A DNA stretch of 64,000 nt from Rubrivirga sp. SAORIC476 (GTDB taxonomy: Bacteria > Bacteroidota > Rhodothermia > Rhodothermales > Rubricoccaceae). The notes under the pieces were generated by a model. That model was not told where the DNA came from. It searched no databases and saw only the letters and a list, made by a program, of their open reading frames with translations. The position numbers were made by a program, and so were the translations under genes. The stretch lies in contig NZ_MVOI01000006.1 in the NCBI RefSeq assembly GCF_002283555.1, positions 186,001-250,000 on the forward strand, written 5' to 3'. Shown in pieces: positions 7,174-17,505 of the stretch. The number at the start of each line of letters is the position of its first letter. Position 1 is the stretch's first letter.

Positions 7174-9606
7174 TTAGCGCGTCACGACCAGACGGCCCGT
7201 CTGCACCTCGGCGCCCGTGCGGAGGCGGTAGAGGTAGACGCCGCTCGGCAGCGTCGTCGCGTCGAAGCGGACCTCGTGGTTGCCCTCGCCGAGCGGGCCG
7301 CTGGCGAGCACGGCGACGCGCTGGCCCAGGGCATTAAAGACCTCCAACTGCACGTCGGCGGCCTCTTCGAGACCGAACGTGACGCGCGCCGACGAGGCGA
7401 CCGGGTTCGGTGCGACGCGGAGTTCGGTGTCGATGGCTGCGCTCGACGCCGCCGAGGCGCTCGCGAGAGCGGCAGGCGCGAGGGAGGTCGAGTTCGAGCA
7501 GTCGCCCGAGTCGGTCTCGCAGACCTGGTAGACATCACCCGCGCCGCCATTGCGGTCGCTGTAGGAGCCGTCGTCCTTCGTGTTGGCGATGGACGATCCG
7601 TTCCGGTAGACCAGCACGCGGCCGCCGTCGGCCGGGCTCCAGCTGAGGTTGTTCTTCGGCCGACGCCCGCCCGTGCGGGTGACGGTCAGCGTGATCGCCG
7701 TCGGCGGCGGGGGCGGCTCGCTGCCCCACAGGTCGAAGGCCTCCTGGTTGTCGTTGGTACGAGTGGACGACCCCTGGTCGGCCGAGAAGCCGAGGCCGCG
7801 GCGCGCGAAGGCGGCCTGGAGGGTCGCGGTGTGAGCGCCCCCGTAGAGGGCCTGATCGGCCGCCAGGATGCCGTCGCGGCCGGTCACGAAGCCGGGCTGA
7901 CAGGGCTGCAGCTTCATGCCCTCGGTGACGAGGTTGAGCATGATCTGGTTGCCCGCCGTGCCGGACGCGTTGTAGAGGTCCGCCGAGAACCCGTGCGCGT
8001 CGATCATGTCCCAGGTGACCTCCCACAGGATGGTCGCCCAGACGAAGCCGATCTGGTGCACCGCCGACATCGAGGCCGTGTTGCCGTAGGTGTAGCCGTT
8101 GTCGGCGAAGTCGGTGTCGTAGGGCGCCAGCCGGATGCCGCCGCCGTTGACCCCGTAGTCGAACAGGTAGTTGCCCATGCCGCGCGAGTCGGTGCGGTCG
8201 TCGGCGCCGTCCATGGTGAACATCATGGCGTACCAGTCGCTCCATCCCTCGCCCATCTGCTCGGCGTTGCCGAGGCAACCTGCGAGGCTCGGGCCGCCCG
8301 TGAGGCGGTTCGAGATGCCGTGGCCGTACTCGTGGACCACGACGCCGTTGTCGAAGCTGCCGTCCACGTCCGGGTTGGAGTACGTGCCGATGTACATCTG
8401 CATCCGCGGGCGGGAGCCGTCGGCGGGGGTGGCGAAGTTGGCGTTGTTGGTGCCGCCGCCGTCCTGCGCCTCGGCGCGGACGTCGTCGTTGCCCGCACCG
8501 CCGCGGCCGTAGTTGTTGACCTGGAAGTTGCCGCTCGCCTCGTCGAAGCCGTACTGGTACATCACGTCGTGGATGACGTTGTTCCAGTAGAACAGGTTGG
8601 TGACCGAGGCGGGGCGGTAGGCGCTCGGCGCCTGGTTCAGGTCGACCGGGAAGTCGAACGACAGGCCCGCGCCGCCGTCAGGGCTGCTGCCCGTGTCGGG
8701 GCTGTTGTTGGCGTCGATGTCCGTGTATGCGTGGACGTTGTTGCCGCGCGTGATCGTGTACTCCGCCCCGGCCGACCCGTTGGTGTCGTGCCAGCCGAAC
8801 GGGGAGGCCGTCGCGTCGTCGGGGTCGGTGACGAGCACGCGGCCGGACGAGTAGATCGGCGCCTCGTCGGGCATCGCGTAGACGCGGTAGCCGCCGACGT
8901 TCGAGCGGGCGGCGACGAAGGGCGAGAGCGCCTCGGTGTGCTCGCGGACGGGCACGAGCGACAGGGGGGGCGCCTCGCCGAACGTGTCGTGGACCACGAG
9001 GTCCGTTTGCGAGAGGACGCGGCCGGAGCGGGCGTCCACGTAGGCGAGCCACCAGTGCTGGGCGTCAGCCTGGTAGAGGGAGACCTCCCAGGCGAGCTGG
9101 ACGCCCTTCAGCTCGTCGGCGTGCCACACGAGGCGGGCCGGGACGGGCTCAGCAGCGACCCCGCCGTCGCTCAGGACGACGGCCTGCGACGGTCCGCCGG
9201 TCCGCCCGGTGACGGTGAAGGCGCCGCCGCGGAGGCGGTTGTGGCGCGCGACCGCGTTGGCGGCGTCGGCGGCCGTGAGCGTCGGGGCGGCGGAGAGGGA
9301 GGCGCTCGGCGAAACGAGCCGCTCCAGCCCGACGGCGTGGAACACGTCGCCCGAGCGGCCGATGGCGAGGCTGGCCTCGGTGCCGACGACCTCCAGGCCG
9401 CTGATCGACTGGCGGAGGTAGACGTACTCGGCGCCGCTGCGCGCGGAGGGGACCGCGTCCGTGACGACGAAGTCGGCGCTGGCGAGGCCGTCGGCCGCCG
9501 CAGCGCGGCGGGCGTGGTCGAGGGCCGCGTCGGCGCGGAGGGACTGGGCCTGTGCACCCATCGGGAGGAGGCTCGCGATTACCGCGAGGCGTAACAGTCG
9601 GGACAT
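7174..9606 (-). CDS. Secreted M36 (fungalysin) zinc metallopeptidase with type IX sorting domain
   Basis: An 810-residue secreted endopeptidase. In order: signal peptide (ends GAQAQS), an FTP/PepSY-like propeptide (about 25-210), the M36 catalytic domain with zinc motif H425-E-Y-G-H429 inside VVHEYGHGISNRLTGG and the downstream GEGWSDWYAMMF glutamate motif, then a fibronectin-like linker (PTAITLTVTRTGG onward), and a Por C-terminal sorting domain (APNPVASSARVTF ... GVYLYRLRTG). The propeptide should keep the enzyme inactive until export. A long hairpin terminator follows the gene and a TAGGTTCG element precedes it. Likely role: extracellular protein degradation for nutrition. Confidence 0.93.
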   Translation of the reverse strand: MSRLLRLAVIASLLPMGAQAQSLRADAALDHARRAAAADGLASADFVVTDAVPSARSGAEYVYLRQSISGLEVVGTEASLAIGRSGDVFHAVGLERLVSPSASLSAAPTLTAADAANAVARHNRLRGGAFTVTGRTGGPSQAVVLSDGGVAAEPVPARLVWHADELKGVQLAWEVSLYQADAQHWWLAYVDARSGRVLSQTDLVVHDTFGEAPPLSLVPVREHTEALSPFVAARSNVGGYRVYAMPDEAPIYSSGRVLVTDPDDATASPFGWHDTNGSAGAEYTITRGNNVHAYTDIDANNSPDTGSSPDGGAGLSFDFPVDLNQAPSAYRPASVTNLFYWNNVIHDVMYQYGFDEASGNFQVNNYGRGGAGNDDVRAEAQDGGGTNNANFATPADGSRPRMQMYIGTYSNPDVDGSFDNGVVVHEYGHGISNRLTGGPSLAGCLGNAEQMGEGWSDWYAMMFTMDGADDRTDSRGMGNYLFDYGVNGGGIRLAPYDTDFADNGYTYGNTASMSAVHQIGFVWATILWEVTWDMIDAHGFSADLYNASGTAGNQIMLNLVTEGMKLQPCQPGFVTGRDGILAADQALYGGAHTATLQAAFARRGLGFSADQGSSTRTNDNQEAFDLWGSEPPPPPTAITLTVTRTGGRRPKNNLSWSPADGGRVLVYRNGSSIANTKDDGSYSDRNGGAGDVYQVCETDSGDCSNSTSLAPAALASASAASSAAIDTELRVAPNPVASSARVTFGLEEAADVQLEVFNALGQRVAVLASGPLGEGNHEVRFDATTLPSGVYLYRLRTGAEVQTGRLVVTR

Positions 9607-9658
9607 GTGAGAGGTGGGCTAGGGAGTCGCGCATCCTGTACCGCAGGGCGCGGGCGTC

Positions 9659-9666
9659 CGAACCTA
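9659..9666 (-). promoter_or_regulatory. TAGGTTCG, possible -7 box of the M36 gene
   Basis: Lies 52 bases before the start codon at 9606, leaving a modest 5' UTR. Member of the TAG(G/C)TT set. Confidence 0.3.
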
Positions 9667-9804
9667 GCTGCCGTCTCACTGTACGTTCACATTTTCATGA
9701 CCCTGTCTTCACAGGACCTGTGGGTCGCGGCAGTGGTGCCCCAGCACTACAGCGTTTCTCCTCCCAGTCCGCCTTGGCGCCGGGGTGGGCCGTACCAAGC
9801 GCGG

Positions 9805-9832
9805 GGGGCGAGTCTCCGAAGAGACCCGCCTC
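9805..9832 (-). terminator. Hairpin with C(UUCG)G loop after the coiled-coil gene
   Basis: A stem of up to 12 positions, one mismatched (9805-9816 with 9821-9832), closes on CGAA, which is UUCG in minus-strand RNA. It sits 26 bases beyond the stop at 9859. No U-tract. Confidence 0.6.
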
Positions 9833-9858
9833 GTACAGGCGCCCGTCGGCGAGCACCG

Positions 9859-10620
9859 CTACCAGTCGGAGGCGCGCTCACCCATCAGTTCGGCGCGGCG
9901 CGCATCGATGAGCGCCTGCCGACGCGAGGCGCGGTCGCGGGTCGCAGCGTCCAACTCGTCCGCCTCGGCCTGCAACGCGGCGGCCTGCTCGCGGAGGGCG
10001 GCCGCCTCCTCGCGACGGGCCTCGCCGCGAACCTCGAACAGCTCGCCCAGGACGTCGTCCAACTCGCGGAGCGCGTCCCGTCGGGCGTCGCCCTCGGCGG
10101 AGCGGGCGCGGCGGGCGAGTGACTGCGACTCCATCTCGAGGGCACGCATCCGCTGGCGGGTCTCCGAGGAGACGCCGGGGCGGGTCTGGAACTCGCGGAG
10201 CATCCGGGGGAGCAGGCCTGCGGGGCCGTCCGCGTCCATGCGCCATGTGGCGAGGCCGTCCAGCGATGGCATCCGCAAACGGACCACGTTGGCCTCGTCG
10301 CCATCGCCCTGGCGGACGATCATCTCGTCGCCGTCGCTCTCGATCCGGAGGCGGACCGCCCGGCCGTCGCCGCCGCTGCGATCGAGGATCACCTCGTCGT
10401 CCTCGATCACGACGTTCCGGCCGTCGTCCGAGAAGAAGGCCGCGCCGCCCCGCCGTTCGTCGAGGGTCGTGTCGCCGTTGACGATGATCATGCGGCGGAC
10501 CTGCGGGCCGTCGGCGTCGTCGCGTTCGATGATGATCTCGCGCTCGGTGCGGGTGTCGTCGGTCTGGGCGACGGCGGGGAGGGCGCCGAGGGCGAGGGCG
10601 GTGAGGAGCAGTCGTCGCAT
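9859..10620 (-). CDS. Exported coiled-coil protein, function unknown
   Basis: A 253-residue product with signal peptide (MRRLLLTALALGALPAVAQ). Residues 20-130 are beta-prone and acidic, with alternating charged strands (REIIIERDDADGPQVRRMII, then DDEVILD and IVRQGDGDE), and about residues 150-250 form a long Ala/Arg/Glu helix with strong coiled-coil character (REEAAALREQAAALQAEADE). The arrangement resembles periplasmic proteins tied to envelope stress (CpxP or zinc-resistance type) only in broad outline. I do not assign a family. The ATG at 10620 follows directly from the signal peptide. Confidence 0.75.
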   Translation of the reverse strand: MRRLLLTALALGALPAVAQTDDTRTEREIIIERDDADGPQVRRMIIVNGDTTLDERRGGAAFFSDDGRNVVIEDDEVILDRSGGDGRAVRLRIESDGDEMIVRQGDGDEANVVRLRMPSLDGLATWRMDADGPAGLLPRMLREFQTRPGVSSETRQRMRALEMESQSLARRARSAEGDARRDALRELDDVLGELFEVRGEARREEAAALREQAAALQAEADELDAATRDRASRRQALIDARRAELMGERASDW

Positions 10621-10782
10621 GTCGAACAGGGTGGAAGGGGTTGAGACCGTTCCGAACGAGCGCCGCCGCGGTCTCGTGCGCCGCCGGTTAAAAAAACAAC
10701 ACTCGGGCGAGACGGAGGCGCCGTTGACCTTCGGGGTGGGGCGCTCGCGTAGGTACGCACGACCCTTGCTCCCCGCGCTCCC

Positions 10783-11313
10783 ATGACCCGCCGCATCGAA
10801 CCCGTCGAGACCTACGCCAGCCTGTTCCGCTGGGCCGCCACCTACTCGTTGCTCCTGACCGACGACGTGCTCCACGTCGTCCGCCTCGGTCCCGCGATGG
10901 GTGGCGTCGGCGGGGCGGAGGGGTACCTGACCGGCGCCAGCCGCCAGCTCGACGCCGAGGCCCGGCGCGACCGCCTGGCGGGAAACGAGGACCTGGGCCA
11001 GGAGACCGGCGCGGCACTCGGGGTCGCGCTCGCGGCGCCCGTGCTGGAGCGCGTCGAGGCGCGGTACGGAGCGCAGGTGGCTGCGGGCGTCCGGCAGCTG
11101 GAGGCACGCGGCCACGAGGCGCTGTCGGCCGAGAAGGGCAGCTTTCGGTTCATGCTCTCCGAGATCCAGTCGTTCGGGCCCGGCAAGAAGGGGGCGCTCG
11201 ACACGATGGACTTGAAGACCTCCGGGCGCGACTTCCAGTTCAAGGTGGCCCCCGGCGGCGGCGACGACCTCCGCGCCTTCGCGGACGCCGTGATGGCCGC
11301 CCGCACGGCCTGA
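10783..11313 (+). CDS. Conserved-looking cytoplasmic protein, function unknown
   Basis: A 176-residue soluble product. The N-terminus (TYASLFRWAATYSLLLTDDV) suggests a helical start that could lie on the membrane; the middle is an Ala/Glu/Arg-rich helical region; the C-terminus SFRFMLSEIQSFGPGKKGAL then DLKTSGRDFQFKVAPGG looks like a PH/GRAM-like beta domain that reads out a lipid or regulates transport. No family recognised. It is convergent with mdh, with a long shared hairpin between them. Confidence 0.7.
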   Translation: MTRRIEPVETYASLFRWAATYSLLLTDDVLHVVRLGPAMGGVGGAEGYLTGASRQLDAEARRDRLAGNEDLGQETGAALGVALAAPVLERVEARYGAQVAAGVRQLEARGHEALSAEKGSFRFMLSEIQSFGPGKKGALDTMDLKTSGRDFQFKVAPGGGDDLRAFADAVMAARTA

Positions 11314-11318
11314 ACGAG

Positions 11319-11352
11319 CGCGGGGGACCCGCCGACTGGCGAGCCCCCCGCG
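11319..11352. terminator. Bidirectional hairpin between the unknown gene and mdh
   Basis: Fifteen stem positions with two mismatches (11319-11333 with 11338-11352), loop GACT. It lies 5 bases past the plus-strand stop and 22 past the minus-strand stop. Confidence 0.65.
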
Positions 11353-11374
11353 AGGACCGGTCCGAGACGGCGCG

Positions 11375-12313
11375 CTAGGCCTCGTCCGTGGGCAGGTTCT
11401 GGTACGCCTCGATGACCTCACGGACGTGGGCGCCGGACGACTGCATGTCGGACGACTCCTTCTCGTTGAGCGACAGCTCCACGATCTCCTCGACGCCGTT
11501 GCGGCCCAGGCGGACCGGCACGCCGATGAACATGTCCTCCAGGCCGTACTGGCCCGTGACCCAGGCCGCGGCCGGGAGCACGCGGTTGGAGTCCTTCACG
11601 ATGGCCTCGACCATCTCGGCGGCGCCGGCGCCCGGCGCGTACCACGCGCTCGTGCCCATCAGCTTGACGATCTCGCCGCCGCCCTTCTTGGTGCGCTCGA
11701 TGATCTCGTCGAGGCGGGCCTCCTCGATCAACTCCGTGACCGGCTGGCTGCCGACCGTCGTGAAGCGCGGCAGCGGCGTCATGGAGTCGCCGTGGCCGCC
11801 CAGCAGCATCGCGTTGATGTCGCGGATCGAGACGCCGAGCTCCATCTTCAGGAACGCCCGGTAGCGCGCCGTGTCCAGCACGCCCGCCATGCCCATGACG
11901 CGGTTGGACGGGAAGCCGCTCTCCATGTACGCGACGTACGTCATCACGTCGAGCGGGTTGGAGACGACGATGATGATGGTGTCGGGCGAGTGCTCGACGA
12001 CCTTCTGGGTGACGCTGGAGACGATGCCTGCGTTGACCTTTAGCAGGTCGTCGCGGCTCATGCCCTCCTTGCGGGGCAAGCCCGCCGTGATGACCGTCAC
12101 GTCCGACCCGGCCGAGATGGCGTAGTCGTCGCCGCCCTCGATGACGGTGTCGAACCCGTGGATCGGGGCGGACTCCATGAGGTCGAGCGCCTTGCCCTGG
12201 GCGACCCCGGCGTTGATGTCGATGAGGGCGATGTTCTGGACGATGTCCATGCGCGCGACACACTCGGCGACCGTTGCGCCGACGTTGCCCGCGCCTACCA
12301 CGGTGAGCTTCAT
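11375..12313 (-). CDS. mdh: Malate dehydrogenase, NAD-dependent, LDH-like type
   Basis: A 312-residue TCA-cycle enzyme oxidising malate to oxaloacetate in the cytoplasm. The Rossmann motif G7-A-G-N-V-G12 opens the protein, followed by ALIDINAGVAQGKALDL (NAD ribose-binding acidic residue), the substrate loop GLPRKEGMSRDDLL with its two arginines, VVSNPLDVMTY, and the catalytic histidine in LLGGHGDSM. Length and motifs match the LDH-like bacterial MDH group usual in Bacteroidota and Chloroflexi. It stands alone, with 289 bases separating it from the divergent phosphatase gene. Confidence 0.97.
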   Translation of the reverse strand: MKLTVVGAGNVGATVAECVARMDIVQNIALIDINAGVAQGKALDLMESAPIHGFDTVIEGGDDYAISAGSDVTVITAGLPRKEGMSRDDLLKVNAGIVSSVTQKVVEHSPDTIIIVVSNPLDVMTYVAYMESGFPSNRVMGMAGVLDTARYRAFLKMELGVSIRDINAMLLGGHGDSMTPLPRFTTVGSQPVTELIEEARLDEIIERTKKGGGEIVKLMGTSAWYAPGAGAAEMVEAIVKDSNRVLPAAAWVTGQYGLEDMFIGVPVRLGRNGVEEIVELSLNEKESSDMQSSGAHVREVIEAYQNLPTDEA

Positions 12314-12602
12314 AACTGGAGGGATGGGGAGGGAGGGATGAGGGAGGCGGTACGCGCCCGCTCCGCCGACGTTCGGCGCTCGCGTGTCAGCATAGGGGGA
12401 GCGGCCCCCGGAGGCGCTTCCGGCGCATCGGATTCGGCGCGAAGATCCACGGTATCACACGCCGGTTCACGGACGCCCGTTGGCCTGGCGTAGGATGCAT
12501 CGCGCGCGCATCCGGGCCTGGCTCTGCTTCTGCCCGCCCCCTGCGGCGTGCCGTGTGCGTCCGCCTCGTCCCTTCTCCTCCGCTGATCCTCTCCACCACA
12601 CC

Positions 12603-13901
12603 ATGATCCGGATCCTCGTCCTGCTGGCCTCCCTCCTCGTTGCCGGGTGCGCCGTCAGCCAGCCCGCCTCGGCGCCCGCGCCGGTGCCCTCGGCGCCCGC
12701 CTCACCGGAGCGTCCGCGCAACGTGATCCTGATGATCGCCGACGGCTTCGGCCCGGCGTCGGCCACGCTGGGAGCGGCGGCGAAGGGCGCGCCGCTGGCG
12801 TTCGACAGCCTGCTCGTGGGCTCGGTCGAGACCTCGGCCACCGACAGCCGGGTGACCGACTCGGCCGCGGGGGCGACGGCCTACGCCTGCGGCCTCAAGA
12901 CCTACAACGGCGCCATCGGCATGGACGCCGACCGCCAGCCGTGCCGAACCGTCCTCGAAGCCGCCGAGGCGCGTGGCATGGCGACCGGCCTCGTCGCCAC
13001 CAGTCGCATCACGCACGCCACGCCCGCCTCGTTCGCGGCCCACGTCGCGCTCCGCGCGGAGGAGGCGGAGATCGCATCCCAACTGGCAGCCTCCGACGTG
13101 GACGTGCTCTTCGGTGGCGGCCGGACGTTCTTCGCCGACCTCCTCGGTCCGATGGCCGAGGCGGCGTGGCACGTCGCCACGGACCGCGCCGGGTTCGACG
13201 CCCTCGACCGACTCCCCGCCGCCGCACTCCTGGCGGACGACCACCTCGCCTACGAGATCGACCGCGATGAAACGGCCCAGCCGTCGCTGGCCGAGATGAC
13301 GACGCGCGCCCTCGATCTGCTCGCGGCCTCGTCCGACGCACGGGCGAACGGCTTCTTCCTGATGATCGAAGGCTCGCGCGTCGACCACGCGGGCCACGGC
13401 AACGACCCGGCCGCCCACCTCGGCGACATCCTGGCCTACGACGCCGCCGTCGCCGCCGCGCTCGCCTGGGCCGCCGCCGACGGGGCCACGCTCGTGGTGT
13501 CCACGGCCGACCACGAGACGGGCGGCATGACGCTCGGCCGCGACGGCGTCTACCAGTGGGACCCCGCGCCGCTGCTCGCCACGACCGCCAGCCACGACGT
13601 GATCTTGAGCCGGGCCGAGGCTGCCTCGGACCCTGCCGAGGTGGTCCGCCTCGCGCTCGGGCTCGACGTGCTGCCCGAGGGCGCCGCGGACGCCCTCCGG
13701 GCCGCGCAGGCCACCCCGGCCGCGTTCCGTCTCCTCGTCCGCGACCTCCAGTCGGTGCCCGCCGGCGTCGCCTGGACCACCAGCGGCCACACGGCCGTCG
13801 ACGTGGGGCTCTACGCCTTCGGTCCGGGTGCCGCGCTCTTCCACGGTCGGATGGGGAACGACGCCGTCGGGCAGGCACTGTTCGAGGTGCTGGGGCTCTA
13901 G
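12603..13901 (+). CDS. Alkaline phosphatase family lipoprotein
   Basis: A 432-residue phosphomonoesterase anchored by a lipobox (LLVAGC, C16). Metal- and nucleophile-bearing motifs of the PhoA superfamily are present: NVILMIADGFGPAS (first aspartate), nucleophile S87 in VTDSAAGATAYACG, the zinc-ligand stretch EGSRVDHAGHGND, STADHETGG, and a late histidine in TTSGHTAVDV. It frees phosphate from organic esters in the periplasm or at the outer membrane. The ATG at 12603 sets the lipobox correctly; an upstream in-frame start at 12480 would bury it. No Pho box was recognised upstream. Confidence 0.93.
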   Translation: MIRILVLLASLLVAGCAVSQPASAPAPVPSAPASPERPRNVILMIADGFGPASATLGAAAKGAPLAFDSLLVGSVETSATDSRVTDSAAGATAYACGLKTYNGAIGMDADRQPCRTVLEAAEARGMATGLVATSRITHATPASFAAHVALRAEEAEIASQLAASDVDVLFGGGRTFFADLLGPMAEAAWHVATDRAGFDALDRLPAAALLADDHLAYEIDRDETAQPSLAEMTTRALDLLAASSDARANGFFLMIEGSRVDHAGHGNDPAAHLGDILAYDAAVAAALAWAAADGATLVVSTADHETGGMTLGRDGVYQWDPAPLLATTASHDVILSRAEAASDPAEVVRLALGLDVLPEGAADALRAAQATPAAFRLLVRDLQSVPAGVAWTTSGHTAVDVGLYAFGPGAALFHGRMGNDAVGQALFEVLGL

Positions 13902-13931
13902 GGAGCCTCTTCGCGTCTGCCGGTTCCTTGC

Positions 13932-16628
<2,697 letters not shown>

Positions 16629-16662
16629 CGCGCGCTCGGTGGGAAGCGTGCCGGGACCTCTC

Positions 16663-17385
16663 CTACCGGAGATGGGGCGGCGGACTGTCGCCAAACGTAC
16701 GCGTCCGCTGCAGCGCACGGAATACGAGCACGTGGCCGAGGAGCGCCACCTGCACGAGCCACGCGGGCAGCCAGACGCCGGGGAACGTGACCGGCAGCAG
16801 AACCTGCGGCTGCGTCGGCACGATGCCGAAGGCCGAGAGGGCCGCCGTCGCGACGACCCCGGCGAGCAGCGCCAGCCCGAGGACGTTCCACGCCACGACG
16901 GCCCACCGGGGCGGCGTGCCTCGCCACAGCCAGAGACCCAGCCCGACCGCCGTGAGGCCCGTCGCCACGTCGAGGTTGTAGCCGTGGTACGTGACTTCGG
17001 CCGGGACCACGCCCGCGTCGAAGGCCGCCGCGAGCCACACCTCCACCCCCACGCGGAACGCCTGCGCGCCGACCAGCCACGCCAGCGGCCACGCCAGCAG
17101 CCGGTCGCCGACGCGCGAGAGCCCGAGCGAGACGGTCGCCACGGAGAAGGCCAGCAGCATCAGCGCCGCCGCGGGCGGACGCGCCTGCACGTCGGCCAGG
17201 GTGCCGGAGGCGGCCAGGGCGGCCGAGAGGCTCAGGTAGCCCGCGACGAGGCCGAGGCCGAGGAGGAGCCAGCGACGCCGCGCGGGGCCGTCCGCCTCGG
17301 GGCACCAGAGGGCGAACACGAAGGCCGCCGCCATGGCGACCGTCAGCGTGACCAGGGCCACCGCGAGGAGGGGAGGAAGAGGCAT
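16663..17385 (-). CDS. Polytopic membrane protein, function unknown
   Basis: A 240-residue product with about seven transmembrane segments and few charged residues, first helix LLAVALVTLTVAMAAAFVFA and last WLPAWLVQVALLGHVLVFRAL. A mid-protein HGYNLDV between helices could be functional. It ends 34 bases before the kinase start on the same strand, so the two are probably one unit. Similar small membrane proteins of unknown role occur beside unrelated genes in Bacteroidota; I do not assign a family. Confidence 0.75.
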   Translation of the reverse strand: MPLPPLLAVALVTLTVAMAAAFVFALWCPEADGPARRRWLLLGLGLVAGYLSLSAALAASGTLADVQARPPAAALMLLAFSVATVSLGLSRVGDRLLAWPLAWLVGAQAFRVGVEVWLAAAFDAGVVPAEVTYHGYNLDVATGLTAVGLGLWLWRGTPPRWAVVAWNVLGLALLAGVVATAALSAFGIVPTQPQVLLPVTFPGVWLPAWLVQVALLGHVLVFRALQRTRTFGDSPPPHLR

Positions 17386-17505
17386 CGTGAACGGCGCGCT
17401 GATTCCGCACGGTACGACGCCCGGTGTGCGTCGAGAGGGTGTGCAGAGCGTGTGACACGGCGGGCGTCAGCGGGTGGGGGCATCCTGTCGCGATCTTCCG
17501 AAGCC

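Noticed and set aside
12480-12602. Upstream in-frame start of the alkaline phosphatase.
   Set aside because: It would place 41 residues, with cysteine- and arginine-rich composition, before the lipobox.
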